Assembly: GCA_949295005.1 (NCBI GenBank)
Contig: CASFJL010000013.1
Location: 1 to 37,218, forward strand
Source: an uncultured Pseudomonadota bacterium
GTDB lineage: Bacteria > Pseudomonadota > Alphaproteobacteria > RF32 > CAG-239
Length of the DNA stretch: 37,218 nucleotides
Direction of reading: 5' to 3'
Made by a program: the position numbers and the translations under genes. Below, one piece after another: positions 8,720 through 17,884 of this stretch (position 1 is the first letter of the stretch; every line of letters begins with the position of its first letter). The notes under the pieces were generated by a model. That model was not told the origin of the DNA and did no database searches. It worked only from the letters and a program-made list of their open reading frames with translations.

Positions 8720-10108
8720 ATGTTAAAGAGAACAAAAATTGCAAAACTTATGCAGGCTGAAGCGCCGATGGAAGAAGTTTTGGTCAAAGGTTGGGTTAGA
8801 ACTCGCCGCGATTCGAAAGATTTTTCGTTTATAGAAGTTAATGATGGTTCATGTCTCAAAAATATACAAGTAATTGCCAATAATACCCTCAATAATTACA
8901 ATGACGTCAAAAAATTGAGCACCGGTTCATCATTAGCGGTTAAAGGTGCTTTGGTTCCATCTCAAGGAGGCAGTCAAAAATATGAAATTGTTGCCAAAGA
9001 AGTGGAAGTTTATGATATTGCGCCTGATGATTATCCGTTGCAAAAGAAAAAACACACGGATGAATATTTGAGAACGATTGCGCATCTTCGTCCGCGTACT
9101 AATAAATACGGTGCGGCTTTTCGTGTCCGTTCAGAATTATCATATGCCATTCACAAATTTTTCCATGACAGAGGATTCCGCTATGTTCACACACCGATTA
9201 TCACAGGTTCGGACTGTGAAGGTGCCGGCGAAATGTTCCGCGTCACCACTTTGGACATGGAAAACTTGCCGAGAACAAAAGACGGCAAAGTAGATTATAG
9301 CCAAGACTTTTTCGGTAAAGAGGCTCATTTGACTGTTTCCGGACAATTAAACGGTGAGATGTATGCACTTGGTTTGGGCGATATTTATACTTTTGGTCCC
9401 ACATTTAGAGCAGAAAACTCCAACACCACACGCCACGCTGCAGAGTTTTGGATGATTGAGCCGGAAATGGCTTTTGCCGATATTTATGATGATATGGATT
9501 TGGCAGAGGATATGGTTAGATTCTGTGTCAAACATGTTTTAGAAAACTGCCGTGATGATATTGAGTTGTTTGACAAGTTTGTTGAACCGGGCTTGATTGC
9601 CAAATTAGAAAACATCATCAACAACGGCTTTGCTCGCATTACCTATGCTGAAGCTATTGAGATTATGCAAAAATCCGGCGAACATTTTGAATATAAACCC
9701 GAATTTGGTATTGATATGCAAACCGAGCACGAGCGCTTTTTGGCTGAAAAACATTTCAAACGTCCGGTCATTGTCAGAGATTATCCAAAAGAGATTAAAG
9801 CCTTTTATATGCGTTTGAATGATGATGGCAGAACCGTTGCCGCCATGGATGTTTTGGTTCCGGGTATCGGCGAGATGATTGGCGGTTCTCAACGTGAAGA
9901 ACGCTATGATGTCTTGGTTCAAAAAATCAAAGAAATGGGCATGAAAGAGGAAGATTACTCTTGGTATCTGGATTCTCGTAAGTTTGGTTCAGTTCCGCAC
10001 GCCGGATTTGGTTTGGGCTTTGAGAGAATGATGATGCTTATAACAGGTATCGGAAACATCAGAGATGTTTTGCCTTTCCCCAGAACACCAAAATCTATTA
10101 ATTTTTAA
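8720..10108 (+). CDS. asnS: Asparagine--tRNA ligase
   Basis: A class IIb synthetase that charges tRNA-Asn directly. The 462-residue protein has an N-terminal OB fold (about 18-100; [20 protein letters not shown]), motif 2 ([21 protein letters not shown] region near 230) and motif 3 ([15 protein letters not shown], near the end). The AsnRS-type MIEPE after motif 2 and overall similarity favour AsnRS over AspRS, which would also be longer. AAGGAA lies six bases before the ATG. Many Alphaproteobacteria lack this enzyme and make Asn-tRNA by amidation. A secreted unknown follows after 16 bases. Confidence 0.95.
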   Translation: MLKRTKIAKLMQAEAPMEEVLVKGWVRTRRDSKDFSFIEVNDGSCLKNIQVIANNTLNNYNDVKKLSTGSSLAVKGALVPSQGGSQKYEIVAKEVEVYDIAPDDYPLQKKKHTDEYLRTIAHLRPRTNKYGAAFRVRSELSYAIHKFFHDRGFRYVHTPIITGSDCEGAGEMFRVTTLDMENLPRTKDGKVDYSQDFFGKEAHLTVSGQLNGEMYALGLGDIYTFGPTFRAENSNTTRHAAEFWMIEPEMAFADIYDDMDLAEDMVRFCVKHVLENCRDDIELFDKFVEPGLIAKLENIINNGFARITYAEAIEIMQKSGEHFEYKPEFGIDMQTEHERFLAEKHFKRPVIVRDYPKEIKAFYMRLNDDGRTVAAMDVLVPGIGEMIGGSQREERYDVLVQKIKEMGMKEEDYSWYLDSRKFGSVPHAGFGLGFERMMMLITGIGNIRDVLPFPRTPKSINF

Positions 10109-10124
10109 AGTTTAAAGAGAAAAT

Positions 10125-10706
10125 ATGAAATACTTTTTATCAACATTGCTATTGTTTGGACTATGGAGCTTTGCTGTTGCGGCTACAGAGAATAATCCAG
10201 AAATAAGCAGTGTTGATAAAACTGTATCTAAAACAGGAGTCTCTTTAAGGCCAGAGGCTCTTCAAAGCTTAAAAAAAGCAAAGCAAAATTTGCAAGCAAC
10301 GTCAGAAGATGGCTTTTTTAGTGAAAATCCGGTGAATTTATTACCAGAATGTGGAAGCAAACGCTTAAGCAAATCTGTGCTTGATAAAATAGAAGAATAT
10401 TACAATAAAAAAGCAGATAAAAGTATTATTGAGATAAGACAGCAGAAATTATTGCAAAGAAGATTAAAAAATTTTATTGAAGTAAAAATAGAAAATTTAG
10501 TTCCTGAAGATAACAGAAAAGTTGCCGATAAAATAATATCATATAAAATAAATAACGGCATAACGGAAGATAAAATGCGTTTGTGCAAAAGTGCCAAACC
10601 AGATGAGATATATTTGCTGATTTATCCAAAAGGTAGTGATTATTTAATAGATATCATTGATATAAAAGAAAATTTTCCAAGAGAATTTACATCCGTATAT
10701 AATTAA
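10125..10706 (+). CDS. Small secreted protein of unknown function
   Basis: A 193-residue protein with a classic signal peptide (MKYFLSTLLLFGLWSFAVAA, likely cleaved at AVAA-TE near residue 20). The mature part is Lys-rich, mostly helical, and has two cysteines (Cys76 and Cys154) that could form one periplasmic disulfide. It ends in a beta-prone segment (about 161-180). No family was recognised. It starts 16 bases after asnS, so it is probably cotranscribed with it. The rpoH promoter begins eight bases after its stop. Confidence 0.7.
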   Translation: MKYFLSTLLLFGLWSFAVAATENNPEISSVDKTVSKTGVSLRPEALQSLKKAKQNLQATSEDGFFSENPVNLLPECGSKRLSKSVLDKIEEYYNKKADKSIIEIRQQKLLQRRLKNFIEVKIENLVPEDNRKVADKIISYKINNGITEDKMRLCKSAKPDEIYLLIYPKGSDYLIDIIDIKENFPREFTSVYN

Positions 10707-10714
10707 AAAAAAAG

Positions 10715-10743
10715 TTGATTTGTCTTTAAATTTGGGGCATAAT
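10715..10743 (+). promoter_or_regulatory. Promoter of rpoH
   Basis: TTGATT (10715-10720) and CATAAT (10738-10743) are 17 bp apart, a reasonable housekeeping-sigma promoter. Transcription would start near 10750, giving a leader of about 25 nt. That is too short to hold a large RNA thermometer. Confidence 0.6.
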
Positions 10744-10774
10744 CCTCAGATACGAAAGGAAAGAGGCGATATAT

Positions 10775-11674
10775 ATGGGAAAAGAGCTTATTTTAAGAAA
10801 AACGGTAGCGTTGCCGGTTTTGGCAGAGGGAAATTCTCTAGCCGCTTATTTGGAAGAAATAAAAAAATTCCCAATATTAACGGAAGAAGAAGAAAAGTCT
10901 TTAGTTATAGATTTTCATCAAAACGGCAATTTGCAAGCAGCACAAAAATTGATAACATCGCACTTAAGATTAGCTGCGCGCGTTGCAATGACATACAGAA
11001 GATATGGTTTGCCCATGTTAGACATTATATCTGAAGCAAATATAGGTTTGATGCAGGCAGTTAAAAAATTTGATTTAGATAAAAAAGTGCGTTTGGCAAC
11101 CTATGCCGTATGGTGGATAAGAGCCGCTATTAATGATTATGTTTTAAGATCATGGTCTTTAGTCAAAATTGGAACCAAAGCTGCTCAAAAGAAACTTTTT
11201 TATAATTTAAATAGAATAAAGTCGCGTTTGGGCTTGTATGAAAACAAAGAATTATCTCCGGAAGTTGTGCAAAAAATTGCTCAAGAATTGGTTGTTGATG
11301 AAGCAGATGTCAAGGAGATGAATTGCCGTATGATTGGGGATAGTTCTTTAAACGTCTCCGTTTCCGATGCAGAGGATGATTCTTCAGAAAGAATGGATTT
11401 TATTGTAGATAAAAGCCAAAATGTTGAAGAAAAAATCAGCTCAAAGCAAGAAGTTCAATTTAAAAAAAGAATTTTATATGCTTGTTTGCAAAAATTAAAT
11501 GAGAGGGAGCAAGAAATAATAAAATCAAGAATGCTTTCAGAAAAAGAAATAACCTTGGAAGAACTTGGAACAAAATTTAATATCAGTCGAGAACGTGTAA
11601 GACAGATTGAAAAAAAAGCTTTTGAAAAGCTCTCTCATTTTGTAAAAGAAGAAATGGAAAAATATAAAGATTAA
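10775..11674 (+). CDS. rpoH: Heat-shock sigma factor sigma-32
   Basis: The 299-residue sigma-70 family protein directs RNA polymerase to chaperone and protease promoters. Region 1.2 (SLAAYLEEIKKFPILTEEEE) is followed by region 2 (LRLAARVAMTYRRYGL, ANIGLMQAVKKFD, VRLATYAVWWIRAAI). Next come the RpoH box QKKLFYNLN (138-146), diagnostic for sigma-32, and region 4 with a helix-turn-helix (LEELGTKFNISRERVRQIE, near the C-terminus). It has an AAGAGG ribosome binding site eight bases before ATG. A matching heat-shock promoter precedes clpB 4 kb downstream. Confidence 0.95.
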   Translation: MGKELILRKTVALPVLAEGNSLAAYLEEIKKFPILTEEEEKSLVIDFHQNGNLQAAQKLITSHLRLAARVAMTYRRYGLPMLDIISEANIGLMQAVKKFDLDKKVRLATYAVWWIRAAINDYVLRSWSLVKIGTKAAQKKLFYNLNRIKSRLGLYENKELSPEVVQKIAQELVVDEADVKEMNCRMIGDSSLNVSVSDAEDDSSERMDFIVDKSQNVEEKISSKQEVQFKKRILYACLQKLNEREQEIIKSRMLSEKEITLEELGTKFNISRERVRQIEKKAFEKLSHFVKEEMEKYKD

Positions 11675-11703
11675 TATGTTAAAAACAAAAGGGTGTAAAA
11701 CAA

Positions 11704-11865
11704 TTGCAAAACACAGAAGATAAAATAGACTATATATCATTTTTGAAAAGTGATTCTTATTTGGAAGGAGCCAGACAAAGAATGAATTTGCGTCTGCAAA
11801 AACTTCGCAAAAAAGAAGAAGAGGTTGTTTTGCAAAGAAATCAAAATACCAACAGCAAAAATTAG
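11704..11865 (+). CDS. Small protein of 53 residues, unknown
   Basis: A 53-codon frame from TTG (11704) to TAG (11863-11865), 29 bases after rpoH. The translation begins MQNTEDKIDYISFLKSDS and continues into an amphipathic, highly charged helix (ARQRMNLRLQKLRKKEEEVV, about 23-42) and a polar tail. AAAGGG lies about ten bases before the TTG. An internal ATG at codon 27 has AAGGAG about eleven bases upstream and could be an alternative start. A strong terminator directly after its stop supports a real last gene of the rpoH transcript. No family was recognised. Confidence 0.55.
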   Translation: MQNTEDKIDYISFLKSDSYLEGARQRMNLRLQKLRKKEEEVVLQRNQNTNSKN

Positions 11866-11872
11866 CCCAACA

Positions 11873-11900
11873 AAAAAAAGCATCGTTTGATGCTTTTTTT
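11873..11900 (+). terminator. Terminator of the rpoH transcript
   Basis: AAAAAAAGCATC (11873-11884) pairs perfectly with GATGCTTTTTTT (11889-11900) around a GTTT loop. The T run follows the GC core. It lies seven bases after the 53-residue ORF and twelve before prmC. Confidence 0.85.
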
Positions 11901-11911
11901 ATATCTGAAAT

Positions 11912-12772
11912 ATGGAACATACGGATATGACAAATTTTTTTCAAGATATTACAGACAAGTTAAAATCTGCAAATATTGAAGACCCAAAACTTGAAGCAAG
12001 GATGATTTTTGCTTTTGTTTTGAATAAAGATGCAAATGACTTTTATTTTTCATGTCCGGAGATAACAGAAGAAGATAAGGCTGCAATTTTAAGAATAGTG
12101 CAAAAAAGAACAGAGCATTTCCCTTTATGTAAATTGTTAGGGACAAAGGGTTTTTATAAATATGATTTTGTTGTTAATGAAGATGTTTTATCCCCAAGAC
12201 CGGATACGGAAATATTGGTGGAGGCCGCAGTCAGAATAATGAATGAACATGGGTTTGAAAGTTTGCTGGACTTAGGAACAGGAAGCGGATGTATTCCATT
12301 GTCAATATTAGGAGATGTAAAGGGAGCAAAAGCAACGGCGGTTGATATATCTCAAAAAGCTTTACAAGTTGCAAAATTGAATGCGCAAAATTTGAATATG
12401 GAGAACAGAATTAAGTTTGTTCAAGGGAGCTGGTTTGATGAAGATATTGTTCTAAAACTTGAAAAAAAATATGATGTAATTGTATCAAATCCGCCATATA
12501 TACCAAGCCAAGATATATTAAATTTGTCAATAGAGGTTAAAAATCATGATCCGTTATTAGCCTTAGATGGCGGAGAAGATGGTTTGGATTCATATAAAAG
12601 AATTGCGCAAATTTCAAAAGAAATTATATCAGACGGAGGATTTATTCTTTTGGAAAGTGGTGCAGGACAAGCGCAAGATATTGAAAAAATATTTGAAAAA
12701 GAAGGATTTATGAAGTATAAAATTTTAAAAGATTATGCAAATATTGAAAGATGTGTAATTTTAAAAAAATAA
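11912..12772 (+). CDS. prmC: Peptide chain release factor N5-glutamine methyltransferase
   Basis: It methylates the glutamine of the GGQ motif of release factors RF1 and RF2 using S-adenosylmethionine. The 286-residue protein has the N-terminal helical domain (about 1-80), the SAM-binding motif LDLGTGSGCIPL (119-130) and the catalytic NPPYIPS (193-199). Length is typical. Two starts are possible, ATG 11912 and ATG 11927, and neither has a good ribosome binding site. The usual upstream partner prfA is absent here; a terminator stands in front instead. The following DUF4167 gene is the common alphaproteobacterial neighbour. Confidence 0.93.
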   Translation: MEHTDMTNFFQDITDKLKSANIEDPKLEARMIFAFVLNKDANDFYFSCPEITEEDKAAILRIVQKRTEHFPLCKLLGTKGFYKYDFVVNEDVLSPRPDTEILVEAAVRIMNEHGFESLLDLGTGSGCIPLSILGDVKGAKATAVDISQKALQVAKLNAQNLNMENRIKFVQGSWFDEDIVLKLEKKYDVIVSNPPYIPSQDILNLSIEVKNHDPLLALDGGEDGLDSYKRIAQISKEIISDGGFILLESGAGQAQDIEKIFEKEGFMKYKILKDYANIERCVILKK

Positions 12773-12950
12773 TTGCAATTAAAAAAAATCTCTGTATTAT
12801 CTTCAAAAGAAATGATAATGTAGTTTCATAAAGATGCTTTTTATTTTTTTGTTTTGCATCTGATTTTTTTTCTCAAAACAAAATGAAAATTTTTGGTTTC
12901 CACAGAGCTTTGGAATTTTTTTCAAAGTGTATAATTTGGTATGAAAACGT

Positions 12951-13547
12951 ATGAAAAAAAATAACAAGTACAGAAATAATAATTCCAATCAGGTATATTC
13001 ATTAAATTATAAGTTTGACAGTATGAGCATAGCCGGAAAAATAAGCGGAACCGCGTTAGATTTAATCAAAAAATATAATGAATTGGCCAAAGAAGCTCAT
13101 GCTAACGGAGATATTGTTACATCAGAAGTTTTTAAACAATATGCAGAACATTATCGCAAAATTGTAACAGAGATAAATGAGAAAAAAAATTCTCAAAAAG
13201 TTGTTGCTTTTCCAAAGGTTGATAATTTGCCGACAGAAGAAGAAAATAATATAGAAAAAGAGTTTGATATAATATCTGAACAAAGTTCTGAAGATATACA
13301 TAGTTTGGTTGCCGCTGAGTTAGAAGCTCCGATAGAAAAGGAAAACATGGAAATATCAAACAAAAAAGAATTTAAAGTTATTGAAATTTCAGAGCCGGTT
13401 GCACAACAAGAAACAGCCGAAGATATTTCTGATACCAAGCAAAGAATTACCAAGCCAAAAGCGCGCCGCATTTCTCGCAAAAAAGCTGAAGTTACTATTG
13501 AAAATAATAATGATGATTCAGCAAAGACAGAAGAAATTGCCATATAA
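12951..13547 (+). CDS. DUF4167 family protein
   Basis: A 198-residue protein whose first 75 residues match the alphaproteobacterial DUF4167 pattern: a basic Asn-rich start, then a helical hairpin with KISGTALDLIKKYNELAKEA and EVFKQYAEHYRKIV. The rest is an acidic, low-complexity tail with a Lys/Arg-rich patch (about 165-178). The function of the family is not established to my knowledge; the basic N-terminus suggests nucleic-acid or ribosome contact. In many Alphaproteobacteria it sits between prmC and clpB, as here. A TATAAT at 12930-12935 could be its -10, with no clear -35. The 178-base gap before it is AT-rich with only a weak inverted repeat (near 12834-12872). Confidence 0.8.
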   Translation: MKKNNKYRNNNSNQVYSLNYKFDSMSIAGKISGTALDLIKKYNELAKEAHANGDIVTSEVFKQYAEHYRKIVTEINEKKNSQKVVAFPKVDNLPTEEENNIEKEFDIISEQSSEDIHSLVAAELEAPIEKENMEISNKKEFKVIEISEPVAQQETAEDISDTKQRITKPKARRISRKKAEVTIENNNDDSAKTEEIAI

Positions 13548-13565
13548 TCAGGTTTGGGAGGAGCC

Positions 13566-14717
13566 ATGTTTTTTGCTGTAGCTCTGATAATTATTACGGC
13601 TGCTTGTTCTACCATCACGGTCAGAACGCTTGTCGGTTATTTTGATATCCGTTTTATATGGAAGTTTATATTATCAGCAACGGTTGTATTGAGTTGGTTA
13701 TCACCGTTGCTGATTAATTATGCGCGCAAAAAATTATCCTTATCGGGAGAAATATATGCCGGACTATCCAATTTTGGTTATTTTTTGTTTGGTCTGGTCT
13801 TTATTTTATTTATAGTTTTGTTTGCAAGAGATGTATTATGGTATTTTGCATACGGCATTTCAAAAATTTTTGCCAAAGAAACGTCATGGTTAAATCCACA
13901 AAATTTACAGAGTTTAAAATATGCCAATATAGTTGCTGTTATAATAAGTTTTGCAATTGGAATATATTCGGTTTATGCGGCAAACAAGACGCCTGATGTT
14001 AAAGAAGTATTACTCACTTCAGATAAAGTGAGAGAAGATGTTAAGATTGTTCAACTTTCCGATATTCATATAACCCGAGCCATGTCATTAAAAAGGCTGC
14101 AAAAAATTGTGGAAAAAACCAACGCCATATTTCCGGATGCCATAGTTTTGACCGGAGATATAATTGATGACAATGCCTTGTTGTTAGATAAATATTTTGC
14201 AGAATTAAAAAAATTAAAAGCCAAAGACGGTGTATTTTTTGTAATTGGAAATCATGAATATTACAACGGCATAGTTTTTATCTTAAAAAAGATTCAAGAA
14301 GCAGGAATTGAAAATCTGCACAATTCAGGTAAGTTATTAGCAGGCAAAAATATTTATATTGCCGGAGTTCCGGATAAATCAGCCGCATTTGTAAACCCAT
14401 ATTTTGCTATTGATGTAAAAAAAGCAGCAAAGAGCAGTAAATATGGCGAATATAAAATTTTATTATCACATAATCCGCAAATTTTCCAAGATGAAAACGC
14501 GCAATTGTTTGATTTGGTTTTGTCCGGCCATACGCACGGTGGACAGATTTTTCCGTTTAATTATTTGGCAAAAAAAGCCAATACCTACTTGGCCGGATTA
14601 TATGAAAAAGACGGCAAAAATTTGTATGTATCTAGAGGTGTAGGTTATTGGGGCCCGCCAATGCGTTTATTTGCGCCGTCAGAAATTACGCTCATAAAAA
14701 TTAGTCCAAAAAAATAA
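13566..14717 (+). CDS. Membrane-anchored calcineurin-like metallophosphoesterase (YkuE/YaeI type)
   Basis: About 383 residues. Four hydrophobic segments (about 1-20, 30-52, 68-90, 119-140) are followed by a metallophosphoesterase domain with all metal ligands: LSDIH (164-168), TGDIIDD (196-202), GNHEYY (228-233), LSHNP and SGHTHGGQ. Relatives include YkuE/YaeI enzymes, some of which hydrolyse UDP-diacylglucosamine or other envelope lipid phosphates; the substrate here is unknown. The ATG at 13566 is preferred because GGGAGGAG lies directly before it. It follows DUF4167 by 18 bases, so the two are probably cotranscribed. It separates DUF4167 from clpB. Confidence 0.9.
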   Translation: MFFAVALIIITAACSTITVRTLVGYFDIRFIWKFILSATVVLSWLSPLLINYARKKLSLSGEIYAGLSNFGYFLFGLVFILFIVLFARDVLWYFAYGISKIFAKETSWLNPQNLQSLKYANIVAVIISFAIGIYSVYAANKTPDVKEVLLTSDKVREDVKIVQLSDIHITRAMSLKRLQKIVEKTNAIFPDAIVLTGDIIDDNALLLDKYFAELKKLKAKDGVFFVIGNHEYYNGIVFILKKIQEAGIENLHNSGKLLAGKNIYIAGVPDKSAAFVNPYFAIDVKKAAKSSKYGEYKILLSHNPQIFQDENAQLFDLVLSGHTHGGQIFPFNYLAKKANTYLAGLYEKDGKNLYVSRGVGYWGPPMRLFAPSEITLIKISPKK

Positions 14718-14726
14718 TTTGAAGCA

Positions 14727-14756
14727 CTTGAATTTTATGCCTCCCTCATACTATAT
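14727..14756 (+). promoter_or_regulatory. Heat-shock (sigma-32, alphaproteobacterial type) promoter of clpB
   Basis: CTTGAA (14727-14732) and CTATAT (14751-14756) are 18 bp apart. This matches the alphaproteobacterial RpoH pattern CTTG-N17/18-CYTATNT. It lies 33 bases before the clpB start, and rpoH itself is encoded 3 kb upstream. Confidence 0.75.
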
Positions 14757-14788
14757 TTTTATTAGATGAGAAAAGAGAGGTGTTAAAG

Positions 14789-17368
14789 ATGGATTTTGAA
14801 AAATTAACCAGTAAATCAAAAGAATTGATGCAAGATGTTGTCAATATGGCAGCCAAATATAAACATCAATATATTTCAACGGAGCACTTGTTAAAAGCGT
14901 TGCTCACAATCAAAGATTCCAAAATCAAAGAATTAATAACCAAAGCAAAAGGAAATGTTGATTTATTGGAGGCAAAAGTAGATGAGGCAATATCTAAAAT
15001 TCCGGCAGTAGAGGGAGATTCTGTACAAAGTCTGATGAATCAAGACTTTACGCGCGTGATGATGCAGGCAGAAACTTTGGCCAATAAAGCAGGAGATTCT
15101 TTTGTTACGCTAGAAAGAATTTTGCAGGCATTGAGCCTGACATCAGGGACAAAAGCATATGATTTGTTAAAAGAGTCCGGTGTTAATCCTGAGGCTTTAA
15201 ATCAAGCCATAAATGATTATCGCAAAGGCAGAGTCGCCGATAGCGAGGATGCGGAAGATAATTTTGAGGCTTTGAAAAAATATACCATTGATATTACGGG
15301 CAAAGCAAAAGAAGGTAAGTTAGACCCTGTAATTGGTCGTGAGCATGAAATCAGAAGAACTGTTCAGGTTTTGTCTCGTCGAACCAAAAACAATCCGGTC
15401 TTAATTGGTGAGCCTGGCGTTGGTAAAACCGCAATTGTTGAAGGTTTGGCAATCAGAATTGTGAACAATGATGTTCCCGAAAGCTTAAAAGGTAAAAGAT
15501 TACTTTCTTTGGACTTGGGCGCCCTGATTGCCGGAGCCAAATTCAGAGGCGAGTTTGAAGAGCGTTTGAAAGCTGTATTAAAAGATGTGGAAGCCGCAGA
15601 AGGTAACATCATTTTGTTTATTGATGAAATGCATACTTTGGTCGGTGCCGGAGCAAGTGAAGGCTCAATGGATGCTTCCAACTTATTAAAACCGGCTTTA
15701 GCCAGAGGGGAGCTCCATTGCTTGGGCGCAACCACTTTGTCAGAATATAAAAAATATGTTGAAAAAGATGCCGCTTTGGCAAGACGATTCCAAGCTGTTT
15801 TTGTTAGCGAACCCAGTGTTGAAGAAACAATTTCTATTTTAAGAGGAATTAAAGAAAAATTTGAGCTCCATCATGGAGTCAGAATTTCTGACGGAGCATT
15901 GATTGCCGCTGCCACATTGTCCAATCGCTATATTAGTGACAGATTCTTGCCAGATAAAGCAATTGACTTGATGGATGAGGCTGCAAGCTCATTAAGAATG
16001 GCCATCGATTCCAAACCGGAAGAATTAGATGAGTTAGACAGACGTATCTTGCAATTGAAAATAGAGCGAGAAGCTTTGAAGAAAGAGAATGATGCCAAGT
16101 CTAAAGAAAGATTGGAATTAATCGGCTATGAAATTTCGGGTTTGGAAGCCAAAGCCAAAACCATGGAGGACAAATGGAAGAGTGAAAAGAAAGTTTTGGC
16201 AGATTTAACAACCATCAAAGATAAATTGGATAAAGCTAAAATTGAGGTTGAAATTGCCAAAAGAGAAGGCAGATTCGAGCGTGCCGGAGAACTCCAATAT
16301 AGTGTTATTCCGGAGCTTGAAAAACAAATTAAAGAAGCAGAGGCTCAAGAGAAAAAACATAGCTTTAGCGAAGTTGTGACCGAAAATGAGATAGCCACGG
16401 TTGTTTCAAAATGGACAGGGATTCCGGTGGATAAAATGCTTGAAGGAGAAAGAGAAAAGCTCGTCCATATGGAGGATTATCTTTCTAAAAGAGTGATTGG
16501 TCAAAAAGATGCCATTGCGGCAGTGGCTAATGCTGTTCGTCGTTCAAGAGCCGGAATTTCTGATGCCAAACAACCAATTGGTTCATTCCTCTTCTTAGGA
16601 CCGACAGGTGTTGGTAAAACCGAATTAAGCAAAGCCTTGGCAGAGTTTTTGTTTAATGATGAAACAGCTTTACTTAGAATAGATATGTCTGAATATATGG
16701 AGAAACATAGCGTTTCTCGTTTGATTGGTTCACCTCCGGGATATGTTGGTTATGAAGAAGGCGGTGTTTTGACCGAAGCTGTTCGTCGTCGTCCTTATCA
16801 GGTTATTTTGTTTGATGAGGTTGAAAAAGCACATCCTGATATTTTCAATGTCTTATTGCAAGTGTTGGATGATGGCAGATTGACAGACGGCAAAGGTAGA
16901 ACCGTAGACTTTAAGAATACCATAATCATCATGACCTCAAACTTAGGCGCGGAGATTCTTTCAACCGCAAACGGAGCAGATGACCCCAAAAAAGTAAGAG
17001 ACAGAATTATGGATATTGTCAAAGCTTCATTCCGTCCGGAGTTTATCAACCGTATAGATGAAATTATCATGTTCCACAGGCTTGATAAAAGTAATATTAA
17101 AGAGATTGCTCAGTTGCAAATTGACCAAATTGAAAGACGCCTTGTTGATAAAAAAATCAAGCTCAAAGTCAATGATGCCGCCTTTATTTGGATTGTTAAC
17201 AACGGATATGATGCAATTTATGGTGCAAGACCTTTAAAAAGGTTGCTAAAAAATCAAATTGAGAATAAATTAGCGCTGAAAATTTTAAATGGAGATATTG
17301 GAGAAGATGATACGGCAGAGATTATTGTATCCAATGGCTCATTAGATATTGTTAAAAAGAAAAAATAA
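14789..17368 (+). CDS. clpB: ATP-dependent disaggregase ClpB
   Basis: A Hsp100 chaperone that extracts proteins from aggregates with DnaK. From this start it has 859 residues. They comprise an N-terminal Clp domain, the first AAA+ module (Walker A GEPGVGKT near 208-214, Walker [11 protein letters not shown]), the long ClpB coiled-coil middle domain (about 405-520), the second AAA+ module (Walker A GPTGVGKT near 607, [12 protein letters not shown]) and the C-terminal small domain. The middle domain and lack of a ClpP-binding loop separate it from ClpA/ClpC. ATG 14789 is chosen over an upstream GTG (14780) because GAGAGG lies eight bases before it. It has a heat-shock promoter. Confidence 0.97.
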   Translation: MDFEKLTSKSKELMQDVVNMAAKYKHQYISTEHLLKALLTIKDSKIKELITKAKGNVDLLEAKVDEAISKIPAVEGDSVQSLMNQDFTRVMMQAETLANKAGDSFVTLERILQALSLTSGTKAYDLLKESGVNPEALNQAINDYRKGRVADSEDAEDNFEALKKYTIDITGKAKEGKLDPVIGREHEIRRTVQVLSRRTKNNPVLIGEPGVGKTAIVEGLAIRIVNNDVPESLKGKRLLSLDLGALIAGAKFRGEFEERLKAVLKDVEAAEGNIILFIDEMHTLVGAGASEGSMDASNLLKPALARGELHCLGATTLSEYKKYVEKDAALARRFQAVFVSEPSVEETISILRGIKEKFELHHGVRISDGALIAAATLSNRYISDRFLPDKAIDLMDEAASSLRMAIDSKPEELDELDRRILQLKIEREALKKENDAKSKERLELIGYEISGLEAKAKTMEDKWKSEKKVLADLTTIKDKLDKAKIEVEIAKREGRFERAGELQYSVIPELEKQIKEAEAQEKKHSFSEVVTENEIATVVSKWTGIPVDKMLEGEREKLVHMEDYLSKRVIGQKDAIAAVANAVRRSRAGISDAKQPIGSFLFLGPTGVGKTELSKALAEFLFNDETALLRIDMSEYMEKHSVSRLIGSPPGYVGYEEGGVLTEAVRRRPYQVILFDEVEKAHPDIFNVLLQVLDDGRLTDGKGRTVDFKNTIIIMTSNLGAEILSTANGADDPKKVRDRIMDIVKASFRPEFINRIDEIIMFHRLDKSNIKEIAQLQIDQIERRLVDKKIKLKVNDAAFIWIVNNGYDAIYGARPLKRLLKNQIENKLALKILNGDIGEDDTAEIIVSNGSLDIVKKKK

Positions 17369-17384
17369 TAAGAAGTAAAAGACA

Positions 17385-17816
17385 ATGAATGATTTTTATG
17401 ACAACGCTTTAGAGGTTGCAAAAACTTATGATGTCAGCACAGAGCCGGATTCGCTCGTATTGTACAGCATAAGCTTTTTACCCAGCAAAGAGAATAAGAT
17501 TCAAGCTTTTGAATATGTAAAGTCTCATCCGGGAGCAGTGATGTTAGATCACACACCTTGTGGAATAAAGATGATGGATATGGGCTTGGAAAATGGTCGT
17601 TGCAATTTGAATGAAGAAGAAATTGCTTATTTATGGAAAGTGGCTTCAAAACGCCTATTGCAAGGAGCCAAAGGAAATATAACCGCATTTGTGAAAAATG
17701 CGGATGAAAGAAGTGTTTTCAGAAGCATGGAATTGCCAACTATTTTAGCAAATGAAAATATTTTAACCATTAATGGTGAAGATAAATTTGAGTTTGCAAA
17801 AAAGAATTTTTCATAA
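17385..17816 (+). CDS. Unknown cytoplasmic protein behind clpB
   Basis: A 143-residue protein with no signal peptide or membrane segment. It looks alpha/beta, with hydrophobic strands (SLVLYSISFLPS, NITAFVKN) and helices; two cysteines (59, 73) are not arranged as a metal site. No family was recognised. It starts 16 bases after clpB, without a promoter between, and ends before a strong terminator. It should therefore be induced together with clpB on heat shock. A role linked to ClpB is only guilt by association. Confidence 0.75.
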   Translation: MNDFYDNALEVAKTYDVSTEPDSLVLYSISFLPSKENKIQAFEYVKSHPGAVMLDHTPCGIKMMDMGLENGRCNLNEEEIAYLWKVASKRLLQGAKGNITAFVKNADERSVFRSMELPTILANENILTINGEDKFEFAKKNFS

Positions 17817-17836
17817 AAAAAACAAGTATTAAAGAC

Positions 17837-17875
17837 AAGGAGCAATAGATGATTAAATTTATTGCTCCTTTTTTT
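17837..17875 (+). terminator. Terminator of the clpB operon
   Basis: AAGGAGCAATA (17837-17847) pairs with TATTGCTCCTT (17860-17870) and runs into T residues to 17875. It separates the heat-shock operon from the flagellar hook operon. Confidence 0.85.
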
Positions 17876-17884
17876 ATTTAAATT

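Noticed and set aside
12834..12880. Weak inverted repeat (AGATGC/GCATCT) with T run after prmC
   Set aside because: The stem is only six bases with an 18-base T-rich loop; not convincing as a terminator.
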